In this document: positions 6,044-12,347 of the stretch, piece by piece
Position numbering within the stretch: the first letter of the stretch is position 1
How the letters are laid out: every line of letters begins with the position of its first letter
DNA from: an uncultured Ruminococcus sp.
GTDB lineage: Bacteria; Bacillota; Clostridia; Oscillospirales; Ruminococcaceae
Direction: 5' to 3'
Assembly: GCA_937894495.1 (NCBI GenBank)
Contig: CALCRR010000063.1
Location: forward strand, 1-18,707
Length of the DNA stretch: 18,707 nucleotides
Translations under genes and position numbers: made by a program
The notes under the pieces: model-generated
Seen by the model: only the letters and a program-made list of their open reading frames with translations
Told to the model about the DNA's origin: nothing
Databases searched by the model: none

Positions 6044-7018
6044 GTGAAGGAAATATCAAATCTTATCAATTACAGAGAGGGCGTCAAGGTAGTGGACGCT
6101 ACGCTGAGAGACGGCGGACTGGTAAATGATTTTTATTTTACAGATAAGTTCGTAAGAGACCTGTATCTTGCAAACATCAAGGCAGGCGTTGATTATATGG
6201 AGTTCGGCTATAAGGCAGACAAGGAAATGTTCGATGTCAACAAATTCGGCAAGTGGAAGTTCTGCAGCGAGGAGGACCTGAGAGAGATAGTCGGCGATAA
6301 CAACACCGACCTTAAAATAGCAGTTATGGCTGACGTGGGCAGGTGCGATTATAAAAACGATATCATCGACCGCAGCGAGAGCGTTATCGACCTTATAAGA
6401 GTAGCCACATACCTGCACCAGATCCCCACCGCTGTTGATATGATCGAGGACGCTCACAAAAAGGGCTATGAGGTCAGCTGCAACATCATGGCGATATCCA
6501 CCGCGCAGGAGAATGACCTGAGAGCTGCCCTTGACATTCTGGGCAAGAGCCCTGTTGACGTGTTCTACATAGTTGACAGCTTCGGTGCGATGTACCCCGA
6601 GCAGCTGCAGAGACTGGCAGCAGTCTACACCGAGTTTGCCGATAAATACGGCAAAAAGGTGGGCATACATGCACACAACAACCAGCAGCTGGCATTTGCA
6701 AACACCATTGAAGCCGTTGGCGACGGTGTGGATTATCTTGATGCTACCTACTCATCAATGGGCAGAGGTGCAGGCAACTGCGCTATGGAGCTGCTGCTGG
6801 GCTTCCTTAAAAATCCTAAGTACAACGTATATCCTGTGTTCAGGTTCATTGAGGAGCACATGAACAAGCTGCGTGAGGAGGGCGTTGTTTGGGGCTATGA
6901 TATGCAGTACCTTATGACAGGTCTGCTGAACCAGCACCCCAGGTCGGCAATAGCCTTCACTAAGGATAACAGAAAGGATTATGCCGAGTTTTACAAAGAG
7001 ATAATCATTATGGACTAG
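6044..7018 (+). CDS. HMGL/DRE-TIM aldolase-family enzyme
   Basis: A 324-residue TIM-barrel enzyme of the HMG-CoA lyase-like (DRE-TIM metallolyase) superfamily, which includes 4-hydroxy-2-oxovalerate aldolase and isopropylmalate/homocitrate synthases. The N-terminal DATLRDGG (18-25) supplies the Arg-Asp pair, HAHNN (199-203) supplies metal-binding histidines, and GRGAGN (230-235) is the usual C-terminal barrel loop. The protein is cytoplasmic, with no signal peptide. The start is GTG 6044, about eight bases after AAAGGGG. It is monocistronic, with its own promoter and a terminator at 7207-7245. The reaction cannot be fixed from sequence: no acyl-CoA synthase regulatory domain is attached and no partner dehydrogenase is adjacent, so a lyase/aldolase role is more likely than isopropylmalate synthesis. 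Confidence 0.85.
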   Translation: MKEISNLINYREGVKVVDATLRDGGLVNDFYFTDKFVRDLYLANIKAGVDYMEFGYKADKEMFDVNKFGKWKFCSEEDLREIVGDNNTDLKIAVMADVGRCDYKNDIIDRSESVIDLIRVATYLHQIPTAVDMIEDAHKKGYEVSCNIMAISTAQENDLRAALDILGKSPVDVFYIVDSFGAMYPEQLQRLAAVYTEFADKYGKKVGIHAHNNQQLAFANTIEAVGDGVDYLDATYSSMGRGAGNCAMELLLGFLKNPKYNVYPVFRFIEEHMNKLREEGVVWGYDMQYLMTGLLNQHPRSAIAFTKDNRKDYAEFYKEIIIMD

Positions 7019-7031
7019 GGTGTAGGCGCAA

Positions 7032-7192
7032 TATTGCTCCCCCAACTAAACCTTGCCAAAAATACTTGACATAAATAAAAAATCTCTGCGTTGCAAAAGC
7101 TTGAAGGGCGCCAGCCCGTCTGCGCTTTTGCTCCTTGATATTTTTTATTTCTGCCTGCGTCTTTTCGGCAATGTTTAATTGGTGGAGCAATA
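7032..7192. mobile_element. MITE-like inverted-repeat element B with the same hairpin head
   Basis: Terminal inverted repeats of 26 bp (7032-7057, 7167-7192; 23 matches) start TATTGCTCC and are unlike those of element A. Inner arms pair at 7073-7086 with 7137-7150 (13 of 14) and GCAAAAGC with GCTTTTGC (7093-7100, 7124-7131). The head reads CTTG, AA, GGGC, GCCA, GCCC, GT, CTGCG, with the same spacing as element A. TA is present at both ends. It lies between the aldolase stop codon and its terminator. No open frame of note occurs in it. Confidence 0.8.
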
Positions 7193-7206
7193 GTATAGTT
7201 TTTTAC

Positions 7207-7245
7207 AGGCACTTTTGCTGAGTGATCGGCAAGAGTGCCTTTTTG
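7207..7245 (+). terminator. Rho-independent terminator of the aldolase gene
   Basis: AGGCACTTTTGC (7207-7218) pairs over 12 bp with GGCAAGAGTGCCT (7228-7240), followed by TTTTTGTTT. It is 190 bp from the stop codon because element B lies between. Confidence 0.85.
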
Positions 7246-7298
7246 TTTCTGTGTGCGCTGCCTTATTTATGCGATGACATGAAAAAACTGCAAGCAGA

Positions 7299-7327
7299 TT
7301 GACAAACCGTTGTAAATGTTGTATAAT
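7299..7327 (+). promoter_or_regulatory. Consensus promoter of the transglutaminase-dockerin gene
   Basis: Perfect TTGACA (7299-7304) and TATAAT (7322-7327) with a 17-bp spacer. The leader of about 85 bases contains a hairpin (CAGCTGTTT with AAACGGCTG) and an AAGGAGG ribosome site. Confidence 0.85.
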
Positions 7328-7420
7328 ATGTTTATAGTCTAAAATTTAATCATATATTATGTACAGCAGCTCAGCTGTTTAAAAACGGCTGACGGTAACG
7401 ATAAGAAAAGGAGGAACAAT

Positions 7421-8791
7421 ATGAACCTGTATAAACGATTGACAGCGTCCCTGCTGGCAGCCGCTGCCGCAGTGACCTTTACGCTGGCTGATATCCCCGG
7501 TCTGCCTGTCAGTGTTATCTCTGCCTCGGCAAGCTCGGTGAGCTATAAGGGCGTTGAGTATCTTAACGATGATGAGAGCATTATCGCAGAGATAGCCAAG
7601 CACAGCATGAAGCGTGAGTCAAGGTTCACCATAAATATGTATTCGGACACTGCCGACCTCGATAGCTACAAGCTGGCTGATTATTTTGACAAAAGCATAA
7701 CCCACACAGGCGTGCCTGATGAGGGCGACTATATCAGCTATCAGTATAACAATATCGACTTTGAGGTGACGGGCGTAAGAAACGGCAGCGATTATTATAT
7801 AAACCTCACCTATATCGTCAACTATCTGACTACTGAGCAGCAGGAAAAGGCTGTAGATGAAAAGGTGGAGAGCGTGCTTGCCTCACTTGACCTGGAGGGC
7901 AAGAGCGACTATGAGAAGATAGAAGCTATCCATGACTGGCTGAGGGATAACTGCGAGTATGACTATGATAATCTTAATAATAAGGAATATACCCTTAAAT
8001 TCACAGCCTATGCCGCCCTTATAAACGGCACGGCTGTATGCCAGGGCTATGCCAACGCACTCTACAGGCTGCTGCTTGAAGCAGGCATAGACTGTAGGAT
8101 AGTTACAGGTCAGCTGCAGGGCGGTGAGCACGCCTGGAACATTATCAGGCTGGGGGATAGGTATTATTTTGTCGATGTTACCAACGACCGCGGTCACAAC
8201 AGGTTTTTAAAGGGGCTTGATGATCTGAGCTCACTTAAAATGGTGATAAACGACCAGTTCACCACCATAGGCTTTTTAAGCGAATACCCCATTTCAAGGA
8301 CCGCCTACGAAAAGCCAGCCGACCCCACAGACCCCGACGACCCCGATGACCCCGTGGAGCCTGCCGAAGTCAGATTTGATGTGACCGCTGCCGACGGAAG
8401 CTCCTTTGACAGCATTATCATAGTTGATGAGACTACAGGCGCTGTCATAATGGCAGATGAGCTCACACTGAGCCTGGAGAATGCAGAGTATACCTTTAAA
8501 ATATATAAAGAGGGCTATGTGCCTGTGACCGTAAACATAACGGTGAACGGAGAGGATATAACTACCGATAAGCTGGTGCTGCGCAGGTACGGCGATATCA
8601 ACGGCGACGGCAAGGTGAACACCCAGGACGCTATGAAGGCTGTGGCGCTTGCCAAAAAGGCTGCCGTTGTCAGCGGCTATGACTTTGCAGCTGCCGATGT
8701 CAACGCAGACGGCGTGCTAAATTCAAAGGACGCACTTGCTGTGATAAATGCAGCAAAGAATAAAAAGAACGTTAAGGACCCCAATTTCTGA
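7421..8791 (+). CDS. Secreted transglutaminase-like protein with dockerin
   Basis: Extracellular protein of 456 residues. A signal peptide (about 1-36) leads to a transglutaminase/protease-like core with a probable Cys207 (NGTAVCQGYA), His237 (GEHAW) and Asp252 (FVDVTND) triad. A Pro/Asp linker (299-317, DPTDPDDPDDP) follows, then a beta-rich segment resembling carboxypeptidase-regulatory/PEGA-like domains (about 317-388, ending KLVLRRYG). A dockerin comes last (390-448), with loops GDINGDGKVNTQD and ADVNADGVLNSKD. The start follows AAGGAGG by seven bases. The family may act as protease, peptide cross-linker or peptidoglycan-related enzyme; the substrate is not evident. Docking on a cellulosome would place it at the cell surface. 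It has its own consensus promoter, and the mannanase downstream also has its own. Confidence 0.87.
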   Translation: MNLYKRLTASLLAAAAAVTFTLADIPGLPVSVISASASSVSYKGVEYLNDDESIIAEIAKHSMKRESRFTINMYSDTADLDSYKLADYFDKSITHTGVPDEGDYISYQYNNIDFEVTGVRNGSDYYINLTYIVNYLTTEQQEKAVDEKVESVLASLDLEGKSDYEKIEAIHDWLRDNCEYDYDNLNNKEYTLKFTAYAALINGTAVCQGYANALYRLLLEAGIDCRIVTGQLQGGEHAWNIIRLGDRYYFVDVTNDRGHNRFLKGLDDLSSLKMVINDQFTTIGFLSEYPISRTAYEKPADPTDPDDPDDPVEPAEVRFDVTAADGSSFDSIIIVDETTGAVIMADELTLSLENAEYTFKIYKEGYVPVTVNITVNGEDITTDKLVLRRYGDINGDGKVNTQDAMKAVALAKKAAVVSGYDFAAADVNADGVLNSKDALAVINAAKNKKNVKDPNF

Positions 8792-8805
8792 GGGTAAAAG
8801 AACAA

Positions 8806-8979
8806 GGGCAACACCGCACAACCACCGGCTTACGCCTTTGCACGTCATCTGCTTGCATATTTTCCGTCATAATACACAAAGTTTCCTTGACTTGCGTCAG
8901 CAAGCCTGCGTCAACTTTATGAATTCTGACGAAAGATCTGACTGCGCATCTGACGCACAATGGTTATGCGGTATTGCCC
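8806..8979. mobile_element. Inverted-repeat element C with a diverged copy of the hairpin head
   Basis: Terminal repeats GGGCAACACCGCACAACCA (8806-8824) and TGGTTATGCGGTATTGCCC (8961-8979) match at 17 of 19 positions. The head reads CTTG, AC, TTGC, GTCA, GCAA, GC, CTGCG (8886-8910), the spacing of elements A and B with a different inner stem. An outer arm AAAGTT/AACTTT supports it. No TA lies at the ends; CAAG abuts both sides and could be a target duplication or chance. It starts 15 bp after the transglutaminase stop codon. The rest of 8980-9084 shows no feature. A 97-codon open frame across it is rejected. Confidence 0.7.
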
Positions 8980-9084
8980 AAGCTGAAATGATACTCAGGC
9001 AGGACTTTTTATTCAAGTTGTTATGCTTAAACCTTTTCTGAAAACAATTACATTAAATAAGTCTATAAAGTTTTTGCTGTAAGG

Positions 9085-9113
9085 TTTACAAAAACGTGAT
9101 GATGTGTTATATT
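9085..9113 (+). promoter_or_regulatory. Promoter of the mannanase gene
   Basis: TTTACA (9085-9090) and TATATT (9108-9113), 17-bp spacer, about 35 bp before the start codon region. Confidence 0.65.
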
Positions 9114-9152
9114 ATAAAGGACGAAATTATTATTTTTGGGAGGTAAAACCAT

Positions 9153-10883
9153 ATGAACGATCATAAAAACAAGCGCAGCAGGGTGCTTGCGGCACTGTGC
9201 TCGGTGATCTGCGTTATGTCAGCTATGCCTGCGATGAGCGCTTCGGCGGCAGCTGCAAAGTATGAGGCAGAGGACGCTGTTATAAGCGGTCAGAGAATAA
9301 CCGTCGAGAACGGCAGCGGATATTCGGGCGGCAAGTATGTGGCTCTGGCTACAAATAATATCAACTCAAGCCTGACCTTTAAGGTGAATGCCGACGAGTC
9401 GGGAATTTATGATGTGGTGGTAAGAGCTTCGGGCATAGGCGCTGATAAGACAAACAGGCTGAAGGTGGACGGAGTGGTCGCTGCCAATATCATCTCTGAA
9501 AAGGATAAGCTGGGCGACTCAAAAACTGTGCAGACCTATCTATCAAAGGGCAGCCACGATATAACCATCACCCCTACCGACGGCTATATAAATGTAGACT
9601 ACATCACCGTTGAAAAGGGCGTTGCCAAGGACTACGCAAAGGGTGTGAGCAAGGAGCTTATAAATGAGAACGCCAGCGACAGCGCAAAAAGGCTCATGAG
9701 CTTTATTGTGGATAACTACGGTGTGAACACCATAGCAGGTCAGCAGTGCGACGGCACAGGCGGCAGCGGCTACGGTCTCAACGGCGGCGAGATAAAGGCT
9801 ATCGAGGAGCAGACAGGCAGAAAGCCCGCACTTCTGGGACTCGACCTTATGAACCTTAACAACGTTCTGGACGGAGCTACCGAGTTCAGTGAGGCAGGCG
9901 GCATAGTATCACTTTGCTGGCACTGGAGAGCTCCTACAAAATATGTCAAGGAGGGCAACGACAGCAACGGCAACCCCTATTCGTGGAGCGCATTCAATAC
10001 ATCAAGCTTAAAGGATTTTGATTTTGACGCTATCATGAACGGCGAGGACGAGGACGGCTACAACAAGCTGATGTTTACCGTTGACAACATCGCAAAGAAG
10101 CTGCAGCAGCTGGACGAGGCTGATATACCCATACTTTTCAGACCTCTGCACGAGGCAAGCGGCGGCTGGTTCTGGTGGGGCTCGGGCAGTCCTGAGTCTT
10201 ACAAAAAGCTGTGGATAACCCTTTATGATAAGTTTACCAACGAGTACGGCATAAACAACCTCATCTGGGTATGGAACGGTCAGGACAAGGACTGGTACCC
10301 CGGTGACGAGTATGTTGATATAATCGGCGAGGATATCTACCCCGGCAAGCACGTTTACAGAGCGCAGTCTGTTAGATTTGACGATGCTGCGAACTACACT
10401 GAGACCCCCAAGGTAGTCACCCTGTCGGAGAACGGCTGCCTGTTCGACCCATTCCAGGCAGGCGTACTCAACACCGTGTGGAGCTGGTTCTGCGTATGGA
10501 ACGGTGATTTTACCTTTAACAAGAGCGGTATCTCACAGACCTACACCGAGAAGTATATGTGGAACTATGTATACAACCACCAGAATGTTATAACTCTCGA
10601 CGAGATGCCTGACCTCAAGACCTACCCTCTCACAGGGGGAACACCCGTGAAGAGCAAGGAGACCGACTACAGCGCAGAGCTGGCACTGGGCGATATAAAC
10701 GCTGACGGCAAGGTGGACTCCAAGGACGCACTTCTTTCGATATCCTTTGCAAAGAAGGCGACTACACCAAAGAACGACCAGCAGCTTCTGGCAGCAGATA
10801 TCGACGGCAGCGGCGATATCAAGACAAATGACGCACTGAAGATCATCGCTTACGCTAAGAAAACTATCAAAAAGCTGCCCTGA
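9153..10883 (+). CDS. Cellulosomal beta-mannanase, CBM35-GH26-dockerin
   Basis: Secreted 576-residue enzyme predicted to cleave internal beta-1,4-mannosidic bonds in mannan. A signal peptide ends near AMSASAAA (about 34). The next stretch (37-155), opening with YEAEDA and closing with NVDYITVEKG, is a CBM35-type carbohydrate-binding module. The GH26 domain (about 165-490) has the acid/base Glu334 in RPLHEASGGWFWWG and the nucleophile Glu426 in VTLSENG, with WHWR and WVWNGQ as further family marks. A C-terminal dockerin (511-570) has GDINADGKVDSKD and a less regular second loop, ADIDGSGDIKTND. GGGAGG lies nine bases before ATG 9153. It has its own promoter and terminator. All catalytic motifs are present, so it should be active. 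Confidence 0.92.
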   Translation: MNDHKNKRSRVLAALCSVICVMSAMPAMSASAAAAKYEAEDAVISGQRITVENGSGYSGGKYVALATNNINSSLTFKVNADESGIYDVVVRASGIGADKTNRLKVDGVVAANIISEKDKLGDSKTVQTYLSKGSHDITITPTDGYINVDYITVEKGVAKDYAKGVSKELINENASDSAKRLMSFIVDNYGVNTIAGQQCDGTGGSGYGLNGGEIKAIEEQTGRKPALLGLDLMNLNNVLDGATEFSEAGGIVSLCWHWRAPTKYVKEGNDSNGNPYSWSAFNTSSLKDFDFDAIMNGEDEDGYNKLMFTVDNIAKKLQQLDEADIPILFRPLHEASGGWFWWGSGSPESYKKLWITLYDKFTNEYGINNLIWVWNGQDKDWYPGDEYVDIIGEDIYPGKHVYRAQSVRFDDAANYTETPKVVTLSENGCLFDPFQAGVLNTVWSWFCVWNGDFTFNKSGISQTYTEKYMWNYVYNHQNVITLDEMPDLKTYPLTGGTPVKSKETDYSAELALGDINADGKVDSKDALLSISFAKKATTPKNDQQLLAADIDGSGDIKTNDALKIIAYAKKTIKKLP

Positions 10884-10910
10884 TATTTGCAGTATCTTAT
10901 ATAGCACTTA

Positions 10911-10945
10911 AAAGCGCATTCTCCCTTTTCAGGAGAGTGCGCTTT
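10911..10945. terminator. Terminator after the mannanase gene
   Basis: AAAGCGCATTCTCC pairs over 14 bp, including one G-T pair, with GGAGAGTGCGCTTT around a CTTTTCA loop. The trailing sequence GATATTT is only weakly T-rich, but stem length and position, 27 bp after the stop codon, support termination. Confidence 0.75.
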
Positions 10946-10981
10946 GATATTTCAACGCTGTTTCATAGCGGAGCTGCTCTG

Positions 10982-11016
10982 CTAGTTGCTAGTGGTTAGA
11001 GTGCTAGGGGCTAGAA
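10982..11016. repeat. Heptanucleotide array, CTAG type
   Basis: The units are CTAGTTG, CTAGTGG, TTAGAGT, GCTAGGG and GCTAGAA. It sits at the edge of the inverted element at 11012-11167, where the other copy has a TTACCTC array. Confidence 0.7.
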
Positions 11017-11167
11017 AAACGGTTTACAAAATTATGTGGTAAACCGCACAAATGCAAGGTATAAAAAAACTCCGCACAGCTTTAGTGGGGCGAAATAAAA
11101 CCTGTTCAAATTTCCCTACAGCGCACAAAGTCAACATTTTATAAGGTTCGCGCAGCGTATCGAAGTA
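11012..11167 (-). repeat. Dispersed intergenic element, copy 2 (inverted relative to 894-1091)
   Basis: Read on the minus strand: GATACGCTGCGCGAACC, AAAATGTTGACTTTGTGCGC, a diverged stretch, CCACTAAAGCTGTGCGGA, GCATTTGTGCGG, and AAACCGTTTTTCTAG. Block order matches copy 1. Drift between the copies is considerable in AT-rich parts, so the duplication is not very recent. Confidence 0.75.
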
Positions 11168-11197
11168 ATAGCAGCCACGTAAGCGCCCACAGCTTTT

Positions 11198-11232
11198 AGA
11201 GGTAAGAGGTAAGAAGTAAGAGGCAAGAAATT
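11198..11232. repeat. Heptanucleotide array, AGAGGTA type
   Basis: Five exact 7-bp steps: AGAGGTA, AGAGGTA, AGAAGTA, AGAGGCA, AGAAATT. The array and its flank are the reverse complement of the window-start array. It is also inverted relative to 11265-11292, so a stem could form. Confidence 0.85.
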
Positions 11233-11264
11233 TCCCAAACAAACAAAGTCTGAAAAGGGGACTC

Positions 11265-11292
11265 TTGCTTCTTGCCTCTGGTTTCTTGCTTC
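11265..11292. repeat. Heptanucleotide array, TTGCTTC/TTGCCTC type
   Basis: The units are TTGCTTC, TTGCCTC, TGGTTTC and TTGCTTC, in the orientation opposite to 11198-11232. The sequence from 11293 to the promoter at 11322 holds a short GTGGGGGAAATAAA resembling the reverse complement of the CCCCCACC module edge. Confidence 0.8.
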
Positions 11293-11321
11293 TAGAGGCA
11301 CAGGTGGGGGAAATAAATGGC

Positions 11322-11350
11322 TTTACAATAATAAAGTGTTGTGGTATAAT
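11322..11350 (+). promoter_or_regulatory. Promoter of the Nif3-family gene
   Basis: TTTACA (11322-11327) and TATAAT (11345-11350) have a 17-bp spacer. The leader it would make contains the heptad array at 11377-11404. Confidence 0.75.
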
Positions 11351-11376
11351 AAAAAAGAAGTAAAAGTAAGCCATTC

Positions 11377-11404
11377 TTACCTCTTACCTCTGACATCTTA
11401 CATC
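11377..11404. repeat. Heptanucleotide array in the 5' leader of the Nif3-family gene
   Basis: The units are TTACCTC, TTACCTC, TGACATC and TTACATC. The array ends only a few bases before the AAAAGGA ribosome site. It is complementary over 12 bases (AGAGGTAAGAGG) to the array at the 3' end of the same gene. Confidence 0.85.
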
Positions 11405-11423
11405 TGAAAAGGACTGTATAACT

Positions 11424-12206
11424 ATGAAAATAAAAGACATATACGACCACATAAACTCTGTTGCGCCGTTCTGTTTGCAGGAGGGCTATGATAACAGCGG
11501 GCTCTGCATTGGCAGCATGGGGTATGAGGTGAAAAAAATACTCGTCGCCCTTGACTGCACCATTGATGTTGCCAAAGAAGCTGCCGAAAAAGGGTGTGAG
11601 CTGATAGTTACCCACCACCCTGTTATTTTCCATGCCATAAAAAAGCTGGACCTTGAAAGCGTTGCAGGGTGTCTCGCAGCCAGCCGCACCTCGGTGATAT
11701 CGGCGCACACTAACTTTGACTCTGCGGTGATGAACGATATTTTGTGCGAAAGGCTGGGGCTTAGCCCCTCAGACATCATAGCTGAGGAAAACGGCGCAGG
11801 CATAGGCTGTATCTGCGATACCGAGGGCTTTGCTCCCCATGAGCTGGCAGAGCGCATAGCTGCGGCGCTGGGCAACAAGGTGGTAAGATACAACCGAAAA
11901 AACAGCTCTGCCGATGAAAGCCTGCTCAGGCGTATAGCCGTGTGCTCGGGCAGCGGCGGCAGCTTTTTAAATGACGTGCTGGCAAAGGGCTGCGACGCCT
12001 TTATCACAGGGGACGTCAAGCATGATGTTTTTATCGACGCCTATAATTCAAACATAGTTATCTACGACGCAGGGCATTTTCACACCGAGAACATCTTCTG
12101 CGAATACATGAAAAACGACCTTTCCTCACACTTCCCCGAAGCCGAGGTCAGCATTGCCGAAAGTAATTTTGATGTGCTGGATTATTTTTTAGAGGTAAGA
12201 GGATAG
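11424..12206 (+). CDS. Nif3-like dinuclear metal centre protein (DUF34 family)
   Basis: A 260-residue cytoplasmic protein of the Nif3/YbgI family, which forms toroidal hexamers with a two-metal site in each subunit. Metal-binding motifs are all present: THHP (63-66), SAHTNFD with Asp99, GDVKHD (196-201) and AGHFHTE with His218, His220 and Glu222. Length is usual for the short form without the inserted PII-like domain. The biochemical role of the family is unsettled; GTP cyclohydrolase I-like or nucleotide-related activities have been proposed. AAAAGGA is about 10 bases before ATG. The last five residues and the stop (LEVRG-TAG) are encoded by a heptad repeat array, so the natural C-terminus was changed by the repeat. 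In many Firmicutes a TrmK methyltransferase gene precedes nif3; none does here. Confidence 0.9.
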   Translation: MKIKDIYDHINSVAPFCLQEGYDNSGLCIGSMGYEVKKILVALDCTIDVAKEAAEKGCELIVTHHPVIFHAIKKLDLESVAGCLAASRTSVISAHTNFDSAVMNDILCERLGLSPSDIIAEENGAGIGCICDTEGFAPHELAERIAAALGNKVVRYNRKNSSADESLLRRIAVCSGSGGSFLNDVLAKGCDAFITGDVKHDVFIDAYNSNIVIYDAGHFHTENIFCEYMKNDLSSHFPEAEVSIAESNFDVLDYFLEVRG

Positions 12207-12214
12207 AGGTAAGA
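12191..12214. repeat. Heptanucleotide array overlapping the end of the Nif3-family gene
   Basis: AGAGGTA, AGAGGAT and AGAGGTA, then AGAT. The stop codon TAG (12204-12206) lies across the second and third units. Seven is not a multiple of three, so any gain or loss of a unit would change where the protein ends. Confidence 0.8.
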
Positions 12215-12233
12215 TATCCCTTTTACCGACATA

Positions 12234-12266
12234 AAAAAACGGGCGAATATTGTTCGCCGTTTTTTA
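12234..12266. terminator. Terminator after the Nif3-family gene, probably bidirectional
   Basis: AAAAAACG-G-GCGAA, loop TATTG, TTCGC-CGTTTTTT, with a single bulged G. T-runs exist on both strands, so it may also end yfhO-family transcription from the other side (stop codon at 12348). The ATGAATT unit at 12328 is a single heptad remnant. Confidence 0.85.
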
Positions 12267-12347
12267 TGCTGTTATTTGCAGTCAAATCATAGTTTGGTAT
12301 AAACACCTCAGAATACCCATTCCAGAATTATGAATTATTAAAAGCCT

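Noticed and set aside
6056..6676. 206-codon minus-strand frame
   Set aside because: It lies wholly inside the aldolase gene, which has family motifs, a ribosome site and a terminator; the antisense frame has none.
8801..8984. CAAG direct repeats as a target duplication of element C
   Set aside because: Four bases can match by chance and the edges of the terminal repeat are ambiguous, so I do not claim a target duplication there.
8748..9041. 97-codon plus-strand frame after the transglutaminase gene
   Set aside because: It begins inside that gene and crosses inverted-repeat element C. Its sequence resembles no protein.
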